From positions 1 through 64,000 of the forward strand of contig NC_041744.1 in the NCBI RefSeq assembly GCF_004115215.2: DNA of 64,000 bases, given 5' to 3'. Under the pieces are notes generated by a model. That model was not told where the DNA came from and did not search any database. It was given only the letters and a program-made list of their open reading frames with translations. Shown one piece after another: positions 1 through 10,478 of the stretch. Source of the stretch: Ornithorhynchus anatinus. Its lineage: Eukaryota; Chordata; Mammalia; Monotremata; Ornithorhynchidae. Position 1 is the stretch's first letter. Each line of letters starts with the position of its first letter. The position numbers and the translations under genes were made by a program.

Positions 1-712
1 ACCAGGGAGGTATTTCACTGGTATAGCCACCTCCTTAACATATTTACTCCCGGGATAGGTCTAGAATTAGTAACGATGCAAGTAGAAGCTTTGAACGTTT
101 ATATCCAAGCTGCTATAAATGATAGTTACCACGATCCGTCCCTCCTTAACATCGAGGTGGCACATATGCGAAAGGTAGTATTACAGAATCGCATGGCCCT
201 CGACATTCTAACTGTGGCCCAAAGAGGGAACTTGCGCTAAAGTACGTACCACATGCGGTGTATACATTTCAGATGAAGAGGGTAAGGTGACATTATTTAG
301 AGTACATGCGGCAGGAAATAGAGCACCTTTCTGCCCCCCAGGACAGCATTGACAAGTGGTTCTAAGATTGTATGAGCAGGTCAGAAGGGGTGGAGTGTAG
401 GGGATGTTGTACCCCGGCTCTGACCCGCCAGAGTTTCAAGGCTAAGGCTGTGTTTTCGCGAGTATGGTATGGACATGCGCAGATATAGCTGGTAAACACC
501 TTATCTAAGCTATTTTGCTTTTGTAGTTATGTCATGTGGCATATGAAAGGGTGGCTCTTGTTGGGCGGGGTGTGGTGTGTCTCCTGTGCCCTGCCGCCAC
601 CCAGGGCTGTCCCGTAAGTAACTTCCCCAAATAAACCACTTTCATATAGATTTCACCAAGTCTGACTGGCGTGGTCTGCTTCCTTTTCCGGAATCTGGGC
701 AACTCGATGGCA
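1..712 (+). mobile_element. Endogenous retrovirus fossil: env TM remnant plus 3' LTR
   Basis: The first ~390 bases read as a decayed retroviral envelope transmembrane subunit: around 184-225 there is a stretch starting LQNRMALDIL, the hallmark immunosuppressive-type region of gamma-type Env TM, followed by a cysteine loop region. A purine-rich tract (about 379-395) directly precedes a TG dinucleotide at 396 that looks like the LTR start. The LTR has an AATAAA signal at 630-635 and ends near 712, where reverse L2 sequence begins. The family is inferred as gammaretrovirus-like (class I ERV). The element is incomplete at the window edge, clearly old and carries several breaks; no working gene remains. 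Confidence 0.75.
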
Positions 713-717
713 TGTGC

Positions 718-981
718 CGTTTCAGAGGAGAACCAGGAGAGGACGGAATCTGTGAAGTCAAGGTGAGATAAGGTGTGGAGGGGGAGGGGATGGTGGATAG
801 TGTCAAAGGCAGCTGAGAGGTCAAGAAGGATTAGAATGGAGTAGGAGCCATTGGATTTGGCAAGAAGGAGGTCATGGGTGACCTTAGAGAGAGCAGTCTC
901 GGTAGAGTGGAGGGGACGGAAGCCAGATTGGAGGGGGTCCAGGAGAGAATGGGAGTTAAGGAATTCTATGCAGCGCGTGTA
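718..981 (-). mobile_element. L2 LINE fragment (ORF2 reverse transcriptase part)
   Basis: The minus strand matches the RT region of the L2 copies at 13.9-14.0 and 58.2-58.3 kb (the palm segment around 'FDTVDHPLL' and the preceding '[12 protein letters not shown]'). It is a 5'- and 3'-truncated, degenerate fragment abutting the LTR. Confidence 0.8.
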
Positions 982-1984
982 GCTATTTATCCATCCATCT
1001 ATTTATCTATCTCTATATATATGCCATCCGACTGTTTTCCCGAGGTTCATGCAGGTGGGTCCCACGTCGGAAAAGCTCAAGGAGTCCAGCTGTCCGCAGC
1101 ACATCATCCTGGCTTGAGTCGTAGGTGTTTTCCAGTGGCCACAGTAAGCATGTTGGTGCATTTCCTAGATTTTTTTTTTACCGTCTTCCAGGGTCCAGCT
1201 CTTTCCCCCTTTTACCAACTCATGGCAGCTCTTTCGAAGACTTGCAGTGCAGGGGGGTTCCTGATTCGCTGCTCCCATGGGCTACTGTCTCAAGACTCTT
1301 ATCGGGTAAAGCCATCGGGGATGACTACTCTTCCCCCCATGCCTTCCCTGTCTGCTATATTTGCAAGAAGCAACATTCTTCTGCCATACAGTAAGGTACT
1401 TCAGTCCCTCCTCAAAATTGTCAGCGAGACAATTCAGCTTCTCCTCAAATTCCTCCCTTAATATTATTGCTCACGGAGTCAAAGAGCAGTCACTTACGAA
1501 AAGGCTTCTGCGTTATGGAATGGAATAACTCTTGCTCATCACACGCATCACTATCATTATCATCCTTATCATTGTTATCATTATTATTATCTCCCTCTGT
1601 GGGGAAGGGGAGGCAGGGACCCTGTGGCACCCTCGGGGAAGGGTCAGCTGGTCCTGTTGCCCACTGGGTCCCCAGCCCATGTCCGACGGGCAGGGCGGCT
1701 GAGGAGATGCCGGGGGTCCCGCGGGTTCTGCACCTTGGGAGTGTGGGGGGTGGGGAGGAGATATGGGGTCGGCCCCCGTCACGTGACGCTGGGTGAAGTC
1801 ACTGCTTAGCTCCTCGATCCCTCACTGACTGGCTACTCTTTGTGAAATCACGCTGACTCTGTGCTCACTCCCATTTTGTGGGCCTCGCCCACTTTGGGCC
1901 CGGCCGCTCTGACTCACCCCCTGTCTGGCTCTCCCCTCGTCATCCTCTTGGATGGGCCTAACTCTCACAGCCATCTCCCAACAA
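982..1984. other. Unassigned stretch, GC-rich in its second half
   Basis: No coding family, RNA gene or known repeat was recognised. It contains an ATC/ATT microsatellite near 1551-1591 and a GC-rich part (about 1600-1930). Open frames here have no recognisable domain and no supporting splice context. Confidence 0.4.
1551..1591. repeat. (ATC/ATT)n microsatellite
   Basis: About 40 bases of imperfect TAT-CAT/ATT trinucleotide units. Confidence 0.85.
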
Positions 1985-2385
1985 GATGATAGTTGAAGAC
2001 GTGGGAGCGAATGAGTTCACCAAGGGAGTGAGTACAGATGGAGAACCGAAGAGGGCCAAGAACTGACCCTTGAGTCCCCTACAGTTAGGGGAAGGGAGGG
2101 GGAGGAAGAACCCGTGACGGAGACCGAAAATGAACGGCCAGAAAGATAAGAGGAGAACAAGGAGAGGACGGAGTCTGTGAAGCCAAGGTGAGATAAGGTG
2201 TGGAGGAGAAGGGGATGGTCGACAGTGTCAAAGGCACTGAGAGGTCGAGGAGGATTAGGATAGAGTAGAAGCCATTGGATTTGGTAAGAAGGAGGTCATG
2301 GTGACCTTTGAGAGAGCAGTCTCTGTGGAGTGGAGGGGATGGAAACCAGAGTGGAAGGGGTCCAAGAGAGAGTTGGAGTTGAGTT
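1985..2385 (-). mobile_element. L2 LINE fragment (RT region)
   Basis: The reverse complement aligns by eye to the L2 RT region, from the segment just upstream of the YADD box back through 'LLAKSNG' and 'DPLQSGF'. It overlaps the same part of the element as the fragment at 718-981, so the two are separate insertions. Confidence 0.8.
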
Positions 2386-2462
2386 GGACATGCCCCTGGG
2401 AGATTACGGGGCAACAGTGTGAATCACCAAGGTAAACGTCACCCCCACCCCACACACATCAT

Positions 2463-2752
2463 CTAAAGAGAAGCACCATCCTAGTAGAAAGAGTATAGGC
2501 CCGAGATTCACATAACCCAGGGTCTAATCCTGGTTCTGCCACTTACCTACTATGTATCCATCCACACGGAGCTCATAGTCTAAGAGTTAGAACACACGTT
2601 GAATCCCCATTTTGCAGGTATGGAAACTGAGGCACAGAGAAGTTAAATGACTTGCCCAGGATGTGTCCGACCTGCTTATATCATATCTATCGCAGCAGTT
2701 AGAACAAGTGCTTGGCAGATAGCACTTAACAAACACCAAAATTATTATCGTC
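2463..2752 (+). mobile_element. Old MIR/Mon-type SINE interrupted by a reverse SINE piece
   Basis: The 5' part (to ~2562) reads as the plus-strand SINE head ('gaagcaccatcctagtagaa'). From ~2565 to 2657 the sequence is the reverse complement of a SINE body (cccattttgcag, gaaactgaggcacagagaag). The plus-strand tail with 'gcacttaacaaacaccaaaa' then resumes and ends at ~2752. Confidence 0.65.
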
Positions 2753-2869
2753 TCAACACCAGCTCCCTCCCCACTTCCTTTGGGAGAGAGGCAAAATCCC
2801 GTTTTACTCTCATTGTCAAAAAAAATCCTCCATTAAACATCAAGATGCTATACAGATCACCAGTCCAAG

Positions 2870-3260
2870 TATCACCTCCCTATTCAGTTGCCGAACCTGA
2901 AAACACACTGACCGAGATATGGCTTTTTCCTTCTCAACTCTCTCCATTTCTTGTGCTGGCTGGGAGGGCAGTTCATGGGAAGAGAAGTGTTCCTTCAGCC
3001 TTTTCCTGCCAGAGTCTATCAGCCATTTTCCTCACCTGTCCCCTCTTTTCCTCACCTGTCCCCTCCCTCAAGGTGGGATTAATGTGTGTATGCGTGTGTT
3101 TGTGTGTGGGCGTGGAGAGTGGTGTTGGGAGGGAAGGCAATCCTCCCTGACTCTAAAACGAGGACATTCCTGGAAATGCCCAGACTCCCCTTCCTGCCGC
3201 TAGCTTATCAGGGTCACGGTGACCCCAGATCTCTCGCCAAAATTACCTAGAGTTCACCGA
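2870..3260. other. Duplicated flank block D, copy 1
   Basis: This segment ('gggagggcagttcatgg', then a TGTGTG-rich piece, then 'gaccccagatctctcgcc' and 'gagatgcccatggagagaca') recurs at about 16.5-16.86, 36.45-36.77 and 48.44-49.2 kb. It is part of the segmental duplication that carries the V1R genes. No gene is seen in it. Confidence 0.65.
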
Positions 3261-3642
3261 CTACCAGAGATGCCCATGGAGAGACATGGTATGATCGGCG
3301 TTGTATCTTGCTGTCCCGGGGAACATCCCTGCTTCCACCCACATCCCAGATCTGCCAGGAGCCAAGTCTGGGTCTCTGGGGTGTGTCTTCTCAGTTTCAC
3401 TCTCAGGGTCATGCACGGGCACAGATGCTCCTGCCATCTGGAAAGCTGGGTGGTGGAGGATGGAGTGGCAGCTTCATTCATTCATTCATTAGCTATGTGG
3501 TACAGAGGTGCCGGCAAACCTGAAGCCATGGTGTAAGAGAGTATGAAGAGCAAGTCCTACGAAGAATCATGCTGAGCTGAAACTACTTCTGAGAGTCTTC
3601 GACCCAAGCTTCTACCCAGGACCACTCCTATGATTGATGATT

Positions 3643-3906
3643 GAGAAGCAGTGTAGCTCAGTGGAAAGAGCATGGGCTTTGGAGTCAGAGGTCATGAGTT
3701 CAAATCCCAGCTCTGCCAATGGTCAGCTGGGTGACTGTGGGCAAGTCACTTAACTTCTCTGTGCCTCAGTTACCTCATCTGTAAAATGGGGATGAAAACT
3801 GTGAGCCCCACGTGGGACAACCTGATTCCCCTGTGTCTACCCCAGCACTTAGAACAGTGCTCTGCACATAGTAAGCGCTTAACAAACACCAACATTATTA
3901 TTATTA
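3643..3906 (+). mobile_element. Mon-1-type SINE, near full length
   Basis: Starts 'gagaagcagtgtagctcagt', carries the tRNA-like A/B-box head, the conserved core (gactgtgggcaagtcactta) and the L2-like tail (agtaagcgcttaacaaacac) ending in ATT repeats. Confidence 0.93.
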
Positions 3907-4365
3907 TACGTCACATTCTCTGTTTGAGGAAATTATATGTGTGGGAAGATTTAATCCAGCAATGAGGGACTATACTTATAAGCAAATTAAGAACTTTTCC
4001 CTATAATCATGAGTTCTAGCAATGAGTTCTAGCGATGGAGAGGAACATCCAATATGGATCTTGCACAGGCACGTAGGTGACTACAAGCCTGTGTCTGATA
4101 CCGTACTTGAATTTGTCTATGATTGTGGATGAAGACCTTCTCTCCGGCCAGGCTGGTGTCTGCATGGTGGGGTGCCTGTGATAAGACAGTTCAGTGCTGG
4201 GGCCTTGAGGTGGAAGAGGAAATTCACACTCTGAACCTAGTGAAATGGTCTCAGGCCCAACTAACCCTCGGGCTCTGGGGTGGCCCTGGGCTATTTCTGG
4301 GCAGGGTACCAGTTGTAGAAAGGAATGTTGTGCTACTAGGCCAGGCTTGTGTCTCTTTGCTTTCC
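3907..4365. other. No recognised gene or repeat
   Basis: Single-copy-looking sequence between SINE and L2 fragments. A 105-codon open frame is present at 4123-4440 but resembles no known family and overlaps the L2 fragment. Confidence 0.4.
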
Positions 4366-4490
4366 TCTAGACTGGAAGCTTCTCGTGGACAGGGAACGTA
4401 TCTACCGACCCTGTTGTACTCACCCGTGTGCTTAGTGTAGTGATCTTTACATTGTACTATAAGTGCTCAATAAAAAAAAATTGATTTATT
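4366..4490 (+). mobile_element. L2 LINE 3' end fragment
   Basis: Typical L2 3' UTR end: 'ctagactggaagcttctcg' to 'taagtgctcaataaaa' with an A/T-rich tail. Confidence 0.8.
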
Positions 4491-4494
4491 GAGG

Positions 4495-4587
4495 CACTGG
4501 GGAGCAGCGTAACCTCATGGAAAGAACATGGGTCTGCAAGTCAGAGGATCTGGGTTCTAATCCTGAATCTGCTGCTTAGCTGTTATA
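4495..4587 (+). mobile_element. Truncated SINE (5' part)
   Basis: Only the first ~90 bases of the SINE (head to 'gctgcttagctg') are present; the next SINE follows immediately. Confidence 0.75.
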
Positions 4588-4850
4588 GAGAAGCAGCATG
4601 GCTCAGTGGAAAGAGCACGGGCTTGGGAGTCAGAGATAAAGGGTTCTAATCGCGGCTCTGCCACTTGTTAGCTGTGTGAATTTGGGCAAGTCACTTAACT
4701 TCTCTGTGCCTCAGTTCCCTCATCTGTAAAATGGGGATTAAAACTGTGAGCCCCACTTGGGACAACCTGATCCCTTGTATCTCCCCCAGCGCTTAGAACA
4801 GTGCTTTGCACATAGTAAGCGCTTAACAAATACCATCATTATTATTAGTA
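4588..4850 (+). mobile_element. Mon-1-type SINE, near full length
   Basis: Starts 'gagaagcagcatggctcagt' and ends in an ATT-rich tail after 'gcgcttaacaaataccatca'. Second of three head-to-tail SINEs. Confidence 0.93.
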
Positions 4851-4861
4851 GTATTTATTAC

Positions 4862-5128
4862 GAGAAGCAGCGTGGCTCAGTGGAAAGAGCACGGGCTTTG
4901 GAGTCAGAGGTCATGAGTTTGAATCCCAGCTCTGCCACCTGTCAGCTGTGTGACTGTGGGCAAGTCACTTAACTTCTCTGTGCCTCAGTTACCTCATCTG
5001 TAAAATGGGGATTGACTGTGAGCCCCACGTGGGACAACCTGATTCCCCTGTGTCTACCCCAGCGCTTAGAACAGTGCTCTGCACATAGTAAGCGCTTAAC
5101 AAATACCAACATTATTATTATCATTATT
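4862..5128 (+). mobile_element. Mon-1-type SINE, near full length
   Basis: Starts 'gagaagcagcgtggctcagt' and ends with ATT repeats that run into a reverse L2 end. Third in the head-to-tail series. Confidence 0.93.
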
Positions 5129-5130
5129 AT

Positions 5131-5505
5131 TATTATTATTGAGCGCTTACTACGAGCAGAGAACTGTACTAAGCGCTTGGAATGTACAATTTGGCAACAG
5201 GTAGAGACAATCTCTGCCCAACAGCGGGGTCACAGTCTAAATGGGGGAGACAGACAGCAAAACAAAATAGAACAAAACAAAACAAGTAGCCTGGAGCAGA
5301 CATCATCAAGACAAATAGAATTATAGATATATACACATCCTTAACAAAATAAATAGAGTAATAAATAATATATACAAAGATGCACAATGCTGAGGGGAGG
5401 GGAAGGGGCAAGAGCAGACGGTGGGAGAAGGCGGAATAGGAAGGGGAGGGAAAGCAAAGGGAAGGGGGAGCTCCGTCTGGGAAGACCTCCTGGAGGAGTT
5501 GAACT
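5131..5505 (-). mobile_element. L2 LINE 3' end, young type
   Basis: The minus strand gives the L2 3' UTR. On the plus strand it reads 'gagcgcttactacgagcaga', then 'ctaagcgcttggaatgtaca', and runs back to the end of ORF2 ('gggaagacctcctggaggag'). Confidence 0.88.
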
Positions 5506-6135
5506 CTCCATTCCCAATCACCCCCTCCATACCAATAGTCAATCCACAAGTCAGCAACAGTGCAGGGGGAGGAGGAGATGTGGAACAGAGCAGAAACGGC
5601 ACCTTTCTTCTTTTGTCACCTTCCCTAGATTCTCCTCCCTCACGATTAAGCGTGGGGAATTGATAACAGTTCCTCAGGTCAACGCATCTTGAACAGCTCC
5701 CCCAGAGTCCCCACCATCAACCCTAGTCCCGCTCCCAGCTGAAGCTGAGTTCTCAGCGTGCTCTCTGCCTCAGCCTGAGGCATGGACAGGGCTCCTGTTC
5801 CCACATCAGGAAGAGACATTGAAGTCTGAAAACCTCAGGTTGAGGAAAGAGAGTACAGAAAAGGTCCTTAGAGGTGCTGAATCATCTGTGAAGTTTTCGA
5901 GAATATGGACCCTAGCAGAAGTTGTCATCTAATGCAGGGAACACATGCCCTGATGACCGGATTTTATTTTAAGCTCTTTTCCATTCTTCTAGGCATTAGG
6001 TTAATTAAGCATTGAGGGCTAAAAGCTACATAGGCAACTTTTCTAAATACTCTTCTTGTTCAGGGACCTAAGTTTGAAGTCCCTTAGGCTGTAAACTCCT
6101 TGAAGGTAGGGGTCATGTCTACCAATTTTATTGAC
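5506..6135. other. No recognised gene or repeat
   Basis: Apparently unique sequence. No frame with a recognisable domain and no clear splice structure was found. Confidence 0.4.
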
Positions 6136-6139
6136 CCCC

Positions 6140-6355
6140 TTGGACAAGTCACGTAAATTCTCTGTACCTTGGTCCTCAGCAAAATGGAGTTTAAATACCT
6201 GTTCACTCTACCTCTTAGTCTGTGAACCCTATATAGGACAGGCACTGTGTTGGATCTGTTTGTATTGTTTTGACCCCAGCACTTAGTACAGTGTTAGGAA
6301 CAGAGTAAGTGCTTAACAATTATTATCACTATCATCATCGTTATTATTGCTATTT
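6140..6355 (+). mobile_element. Old SINE relic (MIR type)
   Basis: Recognisable core and tail only: 'ggacaagtcacgtaaattct', an 'aaaatgga' segment and 'agtaagtgcttaacaattat' followed by ATT/ATC repeats. Confidence 0.65.
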
Positions 6356-6409
6356 ATTATTACTACTCAGTGCTGCTCTGTGCATACAATAAGTGCTCAA
6401 TTAGCACTA

Positions 6410-6520
6410 TTATATTGTGAATTCCTTGAGGGCAAGAATCTTGTCTATCTGGAATGTGCTCTCCCAAGTGCTTAGTACAGTTCTCTAAAGACAGTAAATT
6501 ACAATAAATTACTTGAAGAC
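6410..6520 (+). mobile_element. L2 LINE 3' end relic
   Basis: Short degenerate L2 3' end ('gaattccttgagggcaagaa', 'caagtgcttagtacagttct'). Confidence 0.6.
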
Positions 6521-6584
6521 AGAGATTATGTCTTGTAACTCTATTGTCCTTTCCTCCTCTTATTCATCAAATATCCCCAAGATG

Positions 6585-6975
6585 CAATCCTCATTAGACA
6601 TGTGGGAAGGTCAGAAATTAATCAGGGAAAACCTCCTGGAAGAGATGTGATTTCAGAGTGGCCCTGGAGTTGGGGAACGCTCTGGTCCATCAAATTTGAA
6701 AGGAGAGGGAGTCCCAATGATGGGCAGGATTGTGATCAAGTGTTCAGCAGTAGGAGAGACAACAATGGGGCTCAGTGAGCATCTTGGCTTCAGAGGAGTG
6801 AAGGGCATGAGCTGGGGGGTACTGGGAAGAGGGAGTTGAAATGTAGGAGGGGAGAGTTGACTGAGTACCTTGAAACCAACACTCAGGAGTTTCTGCTTTA
6901 TGCAGAGGAAAATGACAACCAATAGAGGTATTTGAGGAACAGGAAAAAGTTTGTTTCTGGATCAGCTCTTTCAGC
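6585..6975 (-). mobile_element. Old L2 LINE fragment (ORF2 C-terminus)
   Basis: The minus strand encodes a degenerate ORF2 C-terminal segment. 'IKQKLLSVGFKVLSQLSP' matches '[18 protein letters not shown]' of the nearly complete L2 at 56-60 kb. Confidence 0.75.
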
Positions 6976-7184
6976 CCAGACATGGAACAATCCCCCAGCG
7001 AACTGACCTGTTGACATAGACATTTTCCACTGTAACCTTGTGCCTGAACCAGTCCAATGCTGTAATTTCCTTTCCCAGGTTTTCTTGCACTCATCTTGTT
7101 TCTGATGCCCAATCTGTCTCTGTTCCACAGATTGGAAGGACAGGGAGTGGAACCACAAGTCAGGCAGGCCTGCTTCTCTTGATC

Positions 7185-7330
7185 AAGCCATCAATCAATC
7201 GATCAATTTTTCTTGAGTGCTTACTCTTTGCAGAGCACTCTACATGGGAGGCTACAACAAAGCTAGAAGACACAATTTCTGCCCTCAAGGATTTTAAAAT
7301 CTAGTGGAGACAGACATGAAAATAAATTGC
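7185..7330 (-). mobile_element. L2 LINE 3' end fragment
   Basis: Reverse L2 end: 'tcaatcaatcgatcaatttt', 'gagtgcttactctttgcaga' and 'atctagtggagacagacatg'. Confidence 0.75.
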
Positions 7331-7672
7331 AAGTAAGGGGAGGCAACAGATTTTTAAGATGTGTTTTAGGATGTGCTAATAACTCGGGCAGCCAGAGGGC
7401 TCCCAGCAGGAGGTGAGGCAAAAATGCTGCAGAGGCAGTACGGGAGGAGTTAGGGTGGAATGATGAGAGATTTAGGAAGGGAAGGCTTTCTGAAGGAGGG
7501 GAGCACTGAACCTGGGTAAGAGGGAGGGAGATCTAGATGGGAGGAAGGACATGAGACATGCTTTCGAATGGCAGGCAGGTGGTTTGAGCCCCCTTCCTCT
7601 GTCCCTCAATAGAGATCCCAAACAGTTGTTCTACTCCTAATAAAAAGGAGTATGAGCGGGGTTGAAGTGGGA
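7331..7672. other. No recognised gene; weak L2-like traces
   Basis: Short matches to old reverse L2 ('ggaaggctttctgaaggagg') suggest very decayed LINE sequence, but no element boundary can be supported. Confidence 0.35.
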
Positions 7673-8410
7673 GTAATGGTATTTATTGAATATCCCCTTC
7701 GTGTGGTGCCCTGTTTTAGGCACTTGGAAAGTCCATAATAATGGAGTGACATGTTCCCTGTTCACAAGACCTTTCACTCTAAGAGGGAAGACGAACAAAA
7801 ACTACTTAGTAGTTGAAAAAATAATTGAATGCACAATTGCAGATTATATATATAGAGAGAGAGAAGCAGCATGGCTTAGTGGAAAGAGCACTGGCTGGGG
7901 AGTCAGAGGTCATGGGTTCAAATCCCAGCTCTGCCACTTGTCAGCTGCATGACTTTGGGCAAGTCACTTTAATTCTCTGTGCCTCAGTCCCCTCAACTGT
8001 AAAATGGGGATTAAGACTGTGAGCCCCACTTGGGACAACCTGATGACCTTGTATCCTCCCCAGCGCTTAGAACAGTGCTTTGCACATAGTAAGCACTTAA
8101 CAAATGCCATCCTTATCATTATTATTATATATACAAAAATGCTCAGTGAATGCAAAGCTTATAAGTGCTGCAGAGAACTGGTACATTTAAATGACCTACG
8201 ATGCTATAAGCTGGTCGGGAACGGCCTCCTAGAGAAAGTGAGATTTCAGGAGGACTTTGAAGATGGGGAGAGCAGTGGTCTGTTGGATTTTTGGAGGGAG
8301 AGAGTCACAATTTGGGGGAACAGCTTGGGCAGGGGTCAAAGGCAGGAGAAATAAGAGCAAAGGGGAGTAGGAAATGGACATGGTAAAACAAAACCACAGG
8401 CAATAATGTA
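7673..8410 (-). mobile_element. Old L2 LINE 3' part, split by a SINE
   Basis: Reverse L2 3' end at 7673-7860 continues at 8129-8410 with the end of ORF2 ('acggcctcctagagaaagtg', 'ggaggactttgaagatgggg'). A SINE sits between the halves, flanked by the direct repeat ATTATATATA. Confidence 0.75.
7861..8124 (+). mobile_element. Mon-1-type SINE inserted into an L2
   Basis: Near full-length SINE starting 'gagaagcagcatggcttagt' and ending in ATT repeats. Flanking copies of ATTATATATA (about 7842 and 8124) look like its target-site duplication. Confidence 0.9.
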
Positions 8411-9060
8411 TCCCAGCTGAAAACTGGGAGGAGCAGGAGAAGAAGGAGCAGGAGGAGAAGAAGGAGAAAGAAGAAGACAAGGAGGAGCAGCATGATATAG
8501 TTAATAGAGCATGGGCCTAGAAGTCAAAAGGTCATGGGTTCTAAACCTTGGCCCCCGCCATTTGCCTGCTGGCTGAGCTTGGGCAAGTCACTTCACTTCT
8601 CTGGACCTCAGTTACCTCAGATGTAAAGTGGGAATTGAGACTGTGAGTCCCATGTGGGACAAGAACTATGAACAATCCACTTTGCTTGTATCTACCTATC
8701 GCTTAGTACAGTGCCTGGAACATAGCAAGCACTTAGCAAATACCATTATTATAATTATTTTTGTTAGGAGCAGGGGACGAAGGAGCAGAAGCGGAGGAGA
8801 GGGAGAGGAGGAGCAGGACGTGAAGAAGGATAAATAGAAGAAGGAGGAGCAGAAAAGGAGGAGCGGGAAAGGAGGATTCAGAGGAGAAAAAGAAAAAGAA
8901 GAGAAGCAGGAGGAGCAAGAGAAGAAAGCGCAGGAGAAGGATGAGAAGGCAAAGGAGGAGAGAAGGAAAAGGAGGGGCAGAAGAAGACGAAGTAGAAAGA
9001 GGAGGAGGAGAAGCAAGAGGAGAAGGATGAGCAGAAGAAAAGGAGCAGGAGAAGGAGAAG
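8411..9060. repeat. Long polypurine (GGAGAAG-type) tract, split by a SINE
   Basis: The plus strand is almost purely A/G in 8425-8482 and 8766-9060 (units such as GGAGGAGAAG and GAAGAAGGA). Pyrimidines are nearly absent over about 300 bases in the second half. Open frames on either strand are low-complexity products of this composition. Confidence 0.9.
8484..8757 (+). mobile_element. SINE inside the polypurine tract
   Basis: Moderately diverged Mon/MIR-type SINE from 'gagcagcatgatatagttaa' to 'gcacttagcaaataccatta'. It separates the two purine blocks and so post-dates the tract or was inserted at its edge. Confidence 0.85.
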
Positions 9061-9555
9061 TCACAGGAGCAAGACCAACTCCTCCTGGACCAGGACCAGA
9101 CAGAGATGCATTGGCAGGAATGTCTGTAGGGGAAGACACACTCACTCCCACTCTCCCACCATCCTACCCATTACGATTAAGACTAGCCAGGCGTGATTTC
9201 CCGGTGTGGTCTAGGGGAGAGCAGCCTAGGTCTCTGCGAGGCCCTGACAAGCCTCTCCAGCAGGCGTCCAGTAGTGGCTTGGGACTGCAGAGTCTGTCGG
9301 GGGGCTGCTAGCAATCCCCTCAGTGGTCCTCCTGCCCTGCCATAACTGGGTGGGGGAAGACTCCCTTGATAAGAGAGCAGGCTGTGACGCCACCTTTTCT
9401 CTGGCGGCTAAACATCCACGACTCATGATCACCTCTACTGGTTTTGCAGGAGGCTGATGGAGATTCAGGTCTCGTCCGGTGCTGCTGAAGTTGGGACGTC
9501 TGGTCACTCAATCCCAGTGGGGTTCCAGGGGAGAATAGGTAACTTTCCTGTGACT
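9061..9555. other. 3' flank of V1R copy 1
   Basis: No repeat or gene recognised. The part next to 9556 is the downstream flank of the first V1R. Confidence 0.4.
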
Positions 9556-10478
9556 CTAAGAGGGATCTGAGTTGGAAAAGGGACGTTCCCTTTTCCAGAA
9601 CATCCTCATCCTCCTGTCGCTGTGGATCATCAGGAATGGACTGATGACGGAGAAGGCGAATACCATCAGAAGGTGGACGCTCACCAGCAGAGGGAACTTC
9701 TTTTGCATATTTAATATCACGCTCAACATGATAGACTGTTGCCCGTAGAGGAGGACGTAGAGGGTGACCAGGGCGATGACTCTCTTGGCCGCTCTGACGT
9801 CAGGCATCACCCTGGGGGAGTGACCAGGCCCATGGAGGTGCCGGACCTGCCGGTGATGTCTGTGCAGGACAAACACCATGTACCCACTGGCCACGCTCAT
9901 GAGCCCCACAAAGAAGAGGTCCCATAGAGGGAGAACGACTGCTATAACGAGGTTGATTCCTGCACTGGAACTGACTTTGGAGCAATACGTGAGATCCAAT
10001 GTGATTCGAACACTGTTCTGGGGGCCGGTCACATATATGAGTATATCAGTGCCTATCAACATATTAAGGACCCAGGAGAGGACGCACAAAGGGATGATGC
10101 ACTTGGGTAATTTGGCTTTGACCTCTGCCCACCAGGCGGTGCCGGGGCTGATGGTGATGGCCTGGAAAACACTCAGGAGGCAGGTGGTGCAAATGGCAAG
10201 TCCCGGGACACCCGGTAAAGGTACATGAGGATTTTACATCCAACATCATCCAGGAAATTTCTCAGCCCCCAGGCTGACGCTGTATCTGGGATTCCCTTGC
10301 TTAGGAGGATGATGATATTGGCTAAGGCCTGTTGGGTTAGGATCAGGTCAGAGGAGCTGGGCCTGTGGCTGGTGGAGGCCATGTGGATATAAAACAGGAG
10401 AAGGAAAACATGAACTGAAATCCCAATGCTGACCTGGAGCACATTCACGATCCCAAATGAGAGTTCAGTGGCATCCAT
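9556..10478 (-). pseudogene. V1R vomeronasal receptor pseudogene, copy 1
   Basis: A single-exon V1R-like seven-helix receptor. The ATG is at 10478 (MDATELSFGIVNVLQ) and the TAG at 9556-9558 (SNSDPS*). The first ~90 codons cover TM1 to early TM3. Near 10201 one base is missing in the codon before 'LAICTTCLLS', so the frame shifts and ends early. The remaining ~205 codons are open in the other frame, with V1R landmarks 'RHHRQVRHLH', 'ALVTLYVLLYG' and 'SPFLMI'. It is the most diverged of the five copies. An acceptor-like 'cattttccccag' type sequence lies upstream, as in the other copies. Family assignment is secure; loss of function rests on one indel, which could also be a sequencing error. Confidence 0.93.

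Noticed and set aside
874-1461. 195-codon plus frame
   Set aside because: Begins in reverse L2 sequence and has no family resemblance; likely chance.
2647-3150. 167-codon plus frame across SINE and block D
   Set aside because: Starts inside a SINE tail and is not open in the other copies of block D.
8696-9151. 151-codon minus frame rich in Leu and Ser
   Set aside because: Antisense reading of a polypurine tract; low complexity, no domain.
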